This document shows, piece by piece, positions 1-5,570 of a stretch of DNA of 8,135 nucleotides. Under the pieces are notes generated by a model that was not told where the DNA came from, searched no databases, and saw nothing but the letters and a program-made list of their open reading frames with translations. This stretch comes from Alphaproteobacteria bacterium (GTDB taxonomy: Bacteria > Pseudomonadota > Alphaproteobacteria > Rhizobiales > Aestuariivirgaceae). The position numbers and the translations under genes are program-made. Position 1 is the stretch's first letter, and every line of letters starts with the position of its first letter. The DNA is taken from positions 1 to 8,135 of the forward strand of contig JAHEJE010000123.1 in NCBI GenBank assembly GCA_024639035.1, written 5' to 3'.

Positions 1-96
1 GCCGATGCAGCAGTGCGAACCGTCGTCGATACCGCCCGTCTTGCCGGCATCAATCCCTACGTCGAAATCCGCCAAACAATCACTGCCCCATCATGA
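1..96 (+). pseudogene. Tail of an unidentified reading frame, possibly an IS66-type transposase C-terminus
   Basis: The frame starting at base 1 is open from the window edge to a TGA at 94-96, giving 31 residues. The stretch VVDTARLAGINPYVEI aligns loosely with the C-terminal region of IS66 TnpC proteins, which usually read like TAKxNxVDPQAWLADVL: the T-A-basic residue and the x-P are shared and the hydrophobic positions agree. The usual LLPWNW ending is absent, because the frame ends where the neighbouring IS3-family remnant begins. I read it as the 3' end of a decayed or interrupted mobile-element gene. The match is short and weak, so it may be an unrelated fragment. Confidence 0.3.
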
Positions 97-98
97 TC

Positions 99-373
99 CC
101 GGCAGGGGCTGGGTAGTTACGACAAATTGGCGCCTTCGTCGATTATTACAACAACCGTCGATATCACGAGAGTTTAGGAAACCTCACCCCCGACGATGTC
201 TATTGCGGTCGAAGTGCAAAGATCCTGAAAATGAGAAAGGAGATCAAAAAACAAACCATCCAAAAACGCCGGTTGCAGCATCAATCCGCTGTCGCCTAAA
301 CTGAAACAGAAATCGAACCAGAGCCTCCGTTACGAAAACCAAACTGATCTCCGTAAAACTCTGAAGACGGACA
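99..373 (+). mobile_element. Right-end remnant of an IS3-family insertion sequence
   Basis: This stretch contains the last ~60 codons of an IS3-family orfB transposase (stop at 297-299) followed by a ~75-base non-coding tail. The tail ends in GAAGACGGACA (363-373). IS3-family elements end in 5'-TG...CA-3', so CA at 372-373 is a plausible right tip. The position is supported independently: the opposite-strand GAF gene loses homology to its own internal repeat at 373/374. The left part of the element is missing or lies beyond a rearrangement near position 99-116; no orfA, catalytic DDE region or left terminus is present. The exact left boundary is uncertain. Confidence 0.7.
117..299 (+). pseudogene. 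IS3-family transposase (OrfB), C-terminal fragment
   Basis: The frame ending at TAA 297-299 encodes a typical IS3-family OrfB C-terminus. It begins with the integrase-core signature QIGAFVDYYNNRRYHESLGN, then LTPDDVYCGR, and ends with a basic tail containing KKQTIQKRRLQHQ. In intact elements (about 280-400 residues in OrfB or OrfAB) this follows the DDE catalytic core, which is absent here. The frame is blocked upstream by a TAG at 114-116, just where the family normally has an acidic codon before L-x-x-Q-I, so a point mutation may have preceded the larger loss. No start codon or ribosome site is available. The fragment should be inactive. It marks the insertion that ends the GAF gene on the other strand. 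Confidence 0.75.
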
Positions 374-1514
374 GGCGGACGTTCTCGATGGCAATTACCG
401 CCTGTGCGGCGAAACTCTCGACAAGTGCGACGTCGTCATCTTGGAACGGAGCGACCTTGCGCCGATAGAGCGCGATTGACCCGATCCCTAGGCTCTTGCT
501 GATCAGGGGTACCACCATAAGGCTGCGCGCACCTTCGTCTTCGACCATCGAGACGCGGTTAGGATCGCCGCTTGTGTAGAGGTCGTGATCGGAGATGTCG
601 TCTTCGCGAAAGACACGGCACTCGGCGATCGCGCGGGCCAGCGCGAGGTGTGACTCGGCGAGCGGGACGCGGAGATTGTCCAGCGTCGTGCCGAACTTTG
701 CGAACGCGCCCCGGCGCGCCGGTGAAATGACGTGAGAGCGATCCTCGGTTGTCATGGAGAGATAGGCGAGCGGCGCATCACATAGCCTGCAGGCGTTCTC
801 CAGGATCGCGTCGAAAACCGGCGCCTCGTCATCGCGGCTCTGACTGATGACCTGAAGAATCTCCCGTGTTGCCGCCTCGCGTTCGAACTTGGTTTGCAAC
901 TGGCGGAACTGACGGACGTTTTCGATGGCAATGACTGCCTGTGCCGCAAAACTTTGAATCAGCGCAACTTCATCATCGGTGAAGGGATCGACCTCCAGTC
1001 GATAGACGTCGAAACAACCAATCACCTTATCGCCACTGATCAGCGGAACCGCGAGAACCGATCGGATGCCTTCCTTCTCGATAATTTCCAAGCGTGAAGG
1101 ATGCTCCTGTTTGGTCAAGTCGTCATTCAGCAGGTTAGGAATGTTGACGATCCGACTTTCGCGGATCGCGGTTGTCACTGCAATCGGATCGTCGATTGAC
1201 CACTCGGTTACGCCGACCTGAAAGTGCTTCGACGGCGGGCCCCAACTGGCAACGTACCGAACGTGTGTCCTCGCGTCGTTGGGCATCAACAATCCGGCCT
1301 GTGGCGCCCGGCAAAGTGTCGCCGCCCGTCTGAGAATCGCGTCGAAGACCGGTTGCTCGTCGTCTCGCGACTGACTGATGATCTCAAGGATCTCCCGCGT
1401 CGCTGCCTCACGCTCCCGCATGCGATCGGCTGTAGCGTGTAAGCTGACTGTCTCGCCGCTTTTTGATAGTCCTTCCAACTGATGTGCTCCGAAATCGTCT
1501 TGTATTAGTTTCAT
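330..1514 (-). CDS. Tandem GAF-domain sensory protein, truncated at its C-terminus by an IS end
   Basis: This gene encodes 394 residues holding two GAF domains, roughly residues 41-201 and 215-380. Each is preceded by a helical linker REAATREIL-x-x-ISQSRDDE (35-53 and 212-230) and each ends FAAQAVIAIENVR. GAF domains bind small molecules or chromophores. In rhizobial proteins with this linker they usually sit before a histidine-kinase or nucleotide-cyclase output domain. No output domain is present here. After the second ENVR the sequence turns into 14 unrelated residues (LSVFRVLRRSVWFS) encoded by the end of the IS3 remnant, with the stop codon inside it. The protein is therefore probably a non-signalling relic. 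The ATG at 1514 has no clear ribosome site. The first ~30 residues use more AT-rich codons than the rest and precede the recognisable linker, so the 5' end may also be altered. The ligand cannot be told from sequence. Confidence 0.8.
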   Translation of the reverse strand: MKLIQDDFGAHQLEGLSKSGETVSLHATADRMREREAATREILEIISQSRDDEQPVFDAILRRAATLCRAPQAGLLMPNDARTHVRYVASWGPPSKHFQVGVTEWSIDDPIAVTTAIRESRIVNIPNLLNDDLTKQEHPSRLEIIEKEGIRSVLAVPLISGDKVIGCFDVYRLEVDPFTDDEVALIQSFAAQAVIAIENVRQFRQLQTKFEREAATREILQVISQSRDDEAPVFDAILENACRLCDAPLAYLSMTTEDRSHVISPARRGAFAKFGTTLDNLRVPLAESHLALARAIAECRVFREDDISDHDLYTSGDPNRVSMVEDEGARSLMVVPLISKSLGIGSIALYRRKVAPFQDDDVALVESFAAQAVIAIENVRLSVFRVLRRSVWFS

Positions 1515-1598
1515 ACACGGTCAGACGTTTCGTGACCATCTTGCTCTGGACGCAGACAACACGCAAAAGCAGACACCATTCGCAACCATCAGCCCTTG

Positions 1599-1613
1599 TT
1601 TCCACACAGCCTG
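1599..1613. repeat. Isolated copy of the CACACAGCC repeat terminus
   Basis: TTTCCACACAGCCTG matches the right terminus of the downstream MITE-like element in direct orientation (positions 1895-1909, TTTTCACACAGCCTG, one mismatch) and its left terminus in inverted orientation. No partner facing it is visible to the left, so it is probably the surviving end of another copy. It lies about 85 bases upstream of the GAF start codon. Confidence 0.45.
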
Positions 1614-1758
1614 CACCATGAACGGACATTCTTAAGAGCAAGAACCGCTCGTGAGTGACGAGGCGTGCTTTTGCCCCACACCGGAAATCGCGGATACCCA
1701 AACCTTACGGCAACTATGCCTCCGATAGCTGCCATCGGGCTAAAGGGAATTTTTGACC

Positions 1759-1909
1759 GAGGCTGTGTGAAAATGCCGGAAATTGGCTCAAGCTGCGATT
1801 TTGGCAACCTCTTCAATTACTCGTCGCCAATGAAATCAATGGCTTAGCAGGCCGTCATCTCTGGGAAATTGGTCAATTGGCGGCGAAATTGGCGTTTTCA
1901 CACAGCCTG
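1759..1909. mobile_element. MITE-like remnant (~151 bp) with 17-bp terminal inverted repeats
   Basis: GGCTGTGTGAAAATGCC at 1761-1777 is the reverse complement, with one mismatch in 17, of GGCGTTTTCACACAGCC at 1891-1907. The 113 bases between them are non-coding. If two further bases are included on each side, the element is flanked by the same tetranucleotide GACC (1755-1758 and 1910-1913), which could be a target-site duplication. Size, inverted ends and lack of a transposase fit a MITE or a collapsed insertion sequence. The tetranucleotide match alone could be chance. I cannot name the parent family with confidence. Confidence 0.55.
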
Positions 1910-2025
1910 GACCCATTTGCGGATATCGCCGTAGCGCCGCGAGCGGTTTGGGATTGGCGCCATCAAGAAGCAAAAATTCCATTTCAATGTTTGTGCGGCG
2001 CGATCGAGCTGGTATTCTTTGCCAC

Positions 2026-2649
2026 ATGCAACGAATTAACTACTTACTCAGAGCTCTGCTGTTTCTCTTGCCACTGGGTATCGCGGCCTGCAGCAGCGGT
2101 GGCCAGGTCGGCGATCTGAGAGGATTGGTGGCAGTGCCGGTTGCCGACAATGTTGCAATTGCTCCAGCAAACGCCACTCATTTTGTTGAATTTCGCGCGG
2201 TCATGGCTGTATACCCCGGCCACAGCTATTTTATCCATGGTCGGCTGGACCGGACAGGCAGGGTCGTTGAGCAAAGCGATCCGATTGGATTCTATCCGTT
2301 TCTCGGGCCGTTGGGCGGCAGCACGCTGGGCCTCTTGGCAATCCACGGGTCGACGGCGCCGGATCCGTCCGATCTGCGTTCGCCCGTTGTCGAAAAGTTC
2401 CGGGTCAACCTGACACCGTCCAGTTATGAAAGCCTGATGCGCTTTGTCAGGCAAAGGCGTCAGGATACCGCTGTGTGGAGTTTGATGTTCAACAATTGCA
2501 ACGATTTTGTCGCCGATGCGGCGCGCGCGGTCGGTTTGAGGGTGCCGTCCGGGCCGAGCGTCACGCCACCTTATGCGCATGTTCGCCGCCTGCGACAGAT
2601 GAATGCCCACCTTGTTGCCGCAGCTTCGCCTGACGCCTTTGGTTCATAG
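2026..2649 (+). CDS. Lipoprotein with a possible permuted papain-like (NlpC/P60- or PPPDE-like) domain
   Basis: This gene encodes 207 residues. The N-terminus has an arginine, a hydrophobic stretch LLRALLFLLPLG and a lipobox I-A-A-C with the acylated cysteine at residue 22, so the product should be anchored to a membrane facing the periplasm. The ATG at 2026 is chosen because it places this signal correctly. An upstream in-frame ATG at 1948 would bury it behind 26 residues. In the mature part, GHSYFIHGR (His66, His71) is followed much later by FNNCNDFVADAA (Cys158). This His-before-Cys order with an N-C-N-x-F motif is what circularly permuted papain-like hydrolases and transferases show, and suggests an amidase, peptidase or acyltransferase-type fold. 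The family assignment is inferred from motif only. No clear ribosome site is seen. The molybdenum hydroxylase small subunit begins 40 bp downstream, so co-transcription is possible. Confidence 0.7.
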   Translation: MQRINYLLRALLFLLPLGIAACSSGGQVGDLRGLVAVPVADNVAIAPANATHFVEFRAVMAVYPGHSYFIHGRLDRTGRVVEQSDPIGFYPFLGPLGGSTLGLLAIHGSTAPDPSDLRSPVVEKFRVNLTPSSYESLMRFVRQRRQDTAVWSLMFNNCNDFVADAARAVGLRVPSGPSVTPPYAHVRRLRQMNAHLVAAASPDAFGS

Positions 2650-2689
2650 ATGCTGATCCTGGCTGAAATCCGCGTACCGAAAAAATGAC

Positions 2690-3151
2690 ATGTACACGCT
2701 CAAGATAAACGGTATCGAACGCACGTTTGATGTGGAGGCCGACATGCCGCTGCTGTGGCTGCTGCGCGATGAAGCCGATCTGACCGGCAGCAAGTTTGGC
2801 TGTGGCATCGGCCTGTGCGGGGCCTGTTCGGTCATCGTCGACGGCGCCTTGGTGCGGTCTTGTATCATAAGCGTCAGCAGCGTTGCCGGCTCGGACGTTC
2901 GCACGGTTGAGGACATCGCCCGCGACGGCCGGCTATCTGCGGTACAGCAGGCCTGGCTTGAAATGGACGTGCCGCAATGCGGCTACTGTCAGTCCGGCGT
3001 GATCATGGCGGTGACGGCCTTGCTGGAGACCACGCCAAGACCGACCGCAAGCGATGTCGAGGAGGCGATAAGCAACATTTGCCGGTGCGGAACCTATGAT
3101 CGCATTCGGGCCGCGATCGACCGGGCGGCACAGATACTGGCGGCGAGCTGA
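2690..3151 (+). CDS. [2Fe-2S] small subunit of an isoquinoline 1-oxidoreductase-type molybdenum hydroxylase
   Basis: The 153-residue product matches the length of IorA-type subunits. The N-terminal half is a plant-ferredoxin-like domain with Cys38, Cys43, Cys46 and Cys58 (SKFGCGIGLCGACSVIVDG), which binds one [2Fe-2S] cluster. The C-terminal helical domain carries the second cluster with Cys97, Cys100, Cys131 and Cys133 (QCGYCQSG and ICRCGTY). All eight ligands are present. In this family the subunit carries electrons from the molybdenum site of the large subunit to an external acceptor. No FAD subunit gene lies nearby, which is typical of the two-subunit IorAB type as opposed to three-subunit CO dehydrogenase-like enzymes. 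The large-subunit gene follows after 11 bp. The ribosome site before the ATG is weak. It has no signal peptide of its own and would have to be exported with the Tat-tagged partner. The physiological substrate is unknown. Confidence 0.9.
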   Translation: MYTLKINGIERTFDVEADMPLLWLLRDEADLTGSKFGCGIGLCGACSVIVDGALVRSCIISVSSVAGSDVRTVEDIARDGRLSAVQQAWLEMDVPQCGYCQSGVIMAVTALLETTPRPTASDVEEAISNICRCGTYDRIRAAIDRAAQILAAS

Positions 3152-3162
3152 CGGCGAACATC

Positions 3163-5424
3163 ATGGCCCCAGGGATAACACGTCGAATATTTACCGTAGG
3201 CACTGCCACCTTGGGGGGGCTTTCCCTCGCAGGGCTCGGCATCGGCACAGGCTATCTTGCCACCGTCGACGTGACCGGCACCGGCGCGCGTCGCGAAGGT
3301 GATGCCAGTGCCGATCTGACCGCCTGGGTCAATATAACGCCGGATAACACAGTCACCATCTACGTGCCCTTCGTCGAAATGGGGCAGGGCACGCATACCG
3401 GCCTGGCGCAACTGGTTTGCGAGGAACTCGGCCTCGACATATCCGCCGACAACGTGCGGGTCACCCATCCGCATGAAGAAATGGCCGTGTATACCAACTG
3501 GACGATGTTCCTCGACGAGCGTCCCGAGCATATGTCCGGACCGATGCACTGGTATGCGAAACGCTTCATGGGCAGCATGAAACTGTCAGCCACCGGCGGC
3601 TCCACGGCGATGGTCGCAAGCTGGTCGCAGATGCGCCGCGCCGGTGCCGTTGCCCGTCATATGCTGCAGCAGGCCGCGATGCAGAAACTCGGTGTCAGAT
3701 CGGACGCACTGGTTCTGCAACATGCCGGGTTCCGCCTTGCTGATGGCAGCGCGCCGCTATCATTCGGTGACCTTGCGCAGGCAGCCGCCAGTCTCGAGCC
3801 GCCGCAGGATGTCGACCTGAAGCCCCCCGGCGCGTTTCAAGTCATCGGAAAGCCTGTCAGACGCATCGACACCGCCGACAAGATCACCGGCAAGGCCCGT
3901 TTCGGCATCGATGTCAGGTTGCAGGACGGATTGTTCGCGACCGTAAGGCGGCCGTCCGTGCTCGGCGCAACCATAAGCTCTGTTGACGACACCAAGGCGA
4001 GGTCGATGCGCGGCGTTCGCGATGTCATCGTCCATCAGGATGCCGTCATCGTGATTGCCGACAACACCTGGCGGGCCTTTCAGGCTGCCGATGCGCTTGA
4101 CATCGACGACGAACCACCCGGTGAACTCCTCGATACCGCACAGATGATCGCCGGGCTGCGGGCCGGTCTCGATGGCCAGGACCTTAGCCAGCAATACGTC
4201 TCGGGCGACCCCAAGGCGGCGATCGCATCTGCCGCCCGGCGGCTGGACGTCGAGTACCAAACGCCCTACCTGGCACACGCCACGATGGAGCCGATGAATT
4301 GCACCGTCTTGTGGCGCCAAAATGGATCGGTGGAGGCCTGGGTCCCCACGCAATCGGCAGCCATGGCACGGCAGGCCATCCAGTCTCTCGGCGCAAACGA
4401 AGACGTACGCATCAAGGTGACCTATGCCGGCGGTGGATTCGGCCGGCGCGCAGAAAAGGATTTTGTGACTTACGCAGCCGTCGCGGCCCGAGCGCATGCC
4501 GGCACACCGGTACAGCTCGTATGGTCGCGCGAAGAAGACATGCGCCACGACGTCTTTCGCCCGGCATCGATCGCCCGGATTGCCGCCGGCCTCGACAAAT
4601 CAGGCGCGCTGACCGCTGTCGACGCCACCCTTGCCACGCATTCCGTCATGGCGTCATATCTGGCCAGAAATGTCGACGGCCCGGCCGGGTTCGGAAGCGA
4701 TCGGACCACGCTGGAAGGCCTTCGGGATATGCCATACGACGTGAACAACAGGCGCATTGCGGCCTGCGAGATCGAAACCGCCATTCCGATCGGCTTCTGG
4801 CGTTCAGTGGGGCATTCGAACAATGCATTCATCGTCGAAAGCCTGATGGATGAATGTGCCGCCGCTTCAGGTCGCGACCCTTTCGAATTCCGGCTGGCCC
4901 ATCTCGGCGACCGCCATGCACGCCACAAGGCGGTGTTGGAAACCCTGCGCGACAAGGCCGGTTGGCGCGGCAACGGTGGTGACGGTTATGGCCGCGGTTT
5001 GGCATTGCACGCCTCGTTCCGCTCCATCGTTGGAGCGGTCGTCGACCTGCGCGTTGGCGATGACAAGCGCATTGTTCTGGAAAAGGTCACGGCGGTGATC
5101 GATTGCGGCTGGGTGGTCAATCCGCTTCTGGTTGAGGCGCAGGTTCAGGGCGGCATGAATTTCGGCCTGACGGCGGCCTGCTTCGGGCAGATAGACTTTG
5201 CCGAGGGCCGCGTGGTCCAGGATAATTTCGATAGCTACGAAATGCTCCGCCTGGATGCCGCTCCGGATATTGAGGTTCATCTGATCGATAGCGCCGATCT
5301 TCCCGGCGGCGTTGGAGAACCGGGCACCCCCGTGGCGGCCCCCGCGCTGGTCAATTCCCTTTTCGCTGCCACGGGTGAAAGAGTGCGCCGGCTGCCGATC
5401 GCCACCGCCGGCTACAGCATATGA
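3163..5424 (+). CDS. Molybdopterin-binding large subunit of an isoquinoline 1-oxidoreductase-type (xanthine oxidase family) enzyme
   Basis: The 753-residue product has the length of IorB-type subunits. It begins with a twin-arginine signal (ITRRIFTVGTATLGGLSLAG), implying export of the folded, cofactor-loaded complex. Visible molybdopterin-family landmarks are VEMGQGTHTGLAQ (71-83), ATMEPMNCTV (373-382), AGGGFGRRAEKDF (422-434), IPIGFWRSVGHSNNAF (541-556), and the active-site GVGEPGTP near the C-terminus with Glu719 as the expected catalytic base. The enzyme should hydroxylate an N-heterocycle or oxidise an aldehyde using water-derived oxygen, passing electrons through the small subunit. A cytochrome c acceptor, often found with this type, is not in the window. 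The frame is intact. The gene is 11 bp after the small subunit and 146 bp before the CrtI-like genes on the same strand. Related subfamilies differ in substrate, so isoquinoline itself should not be assumed. Confidence 0.9.
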   Translation: MAPGITRRIFTVGTATLGGLSLAGLGIGTGYLATVDVTGTGARREGDASADLTAWVNITPDNTVTIYVPFVEMGQGTHTGLAQLVCEELGLDISADNVRVTHPHEEMAVYTNWTMFLDERPEHMSGPMHWYAKRFMGSMKLSATGGSTAMVASWSQMRRAGAVARHMLQQAAMQKLGVRSDALVLQHAGFRLADGSAPLSFGDLAQAAASLEPPQDVDLKPPGAFQVIGKPVRRIDTADKITGKARFGIDVRLQDGLFATVRRPSVLGATISSVDDTKARSMRGVRDVIVHQDAVIVIADNTWRAFQAADALDIDDEPPGELLDTAQMIAGLRAGLDGQDLSQQYVSGDPKAAIASAARRLDVEYQTPYLAHATMEPMNCTVLWRQNGSVEAWVPTQSAAMARQAIQSLGANEDVRIKVTYAGGGFGRRAEKDFVTYAAVAARAHAGTPVQLVWSREEDMRHDVFRPASIARIAAGLDKSGALTAVDATLATHSVMASYLARNVDGPAGFGSDRTTLEGLRDMPYDVNNRRIAACEIETAIPIGFWRSVGHSNNAFIVESLMDECAAASGRDPFEFRLAHLGDRHARHKAVLETLRDKAGWRGNGGDGYGRGLALHASFRSIVGAVVDLRVGDDKRIVLEKVTAVIDCGWVVNPLLVEAQVQGGMNFGLTAACFGQIDFAEGRVVQDNFDSYEMLRLDAAPDIEVHLIDSADLPGGVGEPGTPVAAPALVNSLFAATGERVRRLPIATAGYSI

Positions 5425-5454
5425 TCGAGTCCCGACACTCGCCGTTCTCCAGTC

Positions 5455-5482
5455 TTGCTATTGTTCGGTTTCGCAGTATAGA
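5455..5482 (+). promoter_or_regulatory. Candidate sigma-70-type promoter ahead of the CrtI-like genes
   Basis: TTGCTA (5455-5460) and TATAGA (5477-5482) are separated by 16 bases, close to the vegetative consensus, and lie about 90 bases upstream of the first CrtI-like start. It sits in the only sizeable gap between the hydroxylase genes and the flavoprotein genes, so it may give the latter separate expression. It was found by eye, and alphaproteobacterial -10 elements are loose, so the call is tentative. Confidence 0.3.
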
Positions 5483-5570
5483 TCCGAAAGGCAACCACCG
5501 GCGTAGAAATTTTTACGGCTGAAATATCGGAACATTTGCGGTCACGCCATGGGTGAAAGAGCGGTCAGGA

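Larger units (their letters stand above)
1515..2025. other. Gene-poor region with decayed repeats between the GAF gene and the lipoprotein gene
   Basis: No reading frame here has a recognisable product. The short frames overlap the repeat termini and look like chance products. The region holds three copies of a CACACAGCC/GGCTGTGTG terminus (1599-1613, 1759-1775 and 1893-1909) and several GAAATTGG words. Divergent promoters for the GAF gene (leftward) and the lipoprotein gene (rightward) must lie here if those genes are expressed, but I see no convincing -35/-10 pair and no RNA gene. Confidence 0.6.

Noticed and set aside
5..304. 99-codon plus-strand frame at the left edge
   Set aside because: It runs out of frame across the IS3-family OrfB tail, which has a clear family match in another frame.
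1948..2025. Upstream in-frame ATG extension of the lipoprotein gene
   Set aside because: It would place 26 residues before the hydrophobic signal and lipobox; the ATG at 2026 gives a normal lipoprotein signal of 21 residues.
1408..2119. Several small open frames on both strands in the repeat region
   Set aside because: Their translations cross the repeat termini (for example the GCVKTP string from the CACACAGCC terminus), have no family signature, and resemble the spurious small proteins often predicted over rhizobial repeats.
2044..2610. 188-codon minus-strand frame opposite the lipoprotein gene
   Set aside because: The plus-strand frame has a clear lipoprotein signal and a conserved-looking NNCNDF motif; the minus frame has no recognisable features.
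3760..4548. 262-codon open frame on the minus strand inside the molybdopterin subunit gene
   Set aside because: It is antisense to a well-supported enzyme gene, shows no recognisable domain, and long antisense frames are expected in GC-rich coding DNA.
5426..5441. CGAGT-6 nt-ACTCG hairpin directly after the large-subunit stop codon, considered as a terminator
   Set aside because: Only five base pairs in the stem and no run of T after it, so an intrinsic terminator is not supported.
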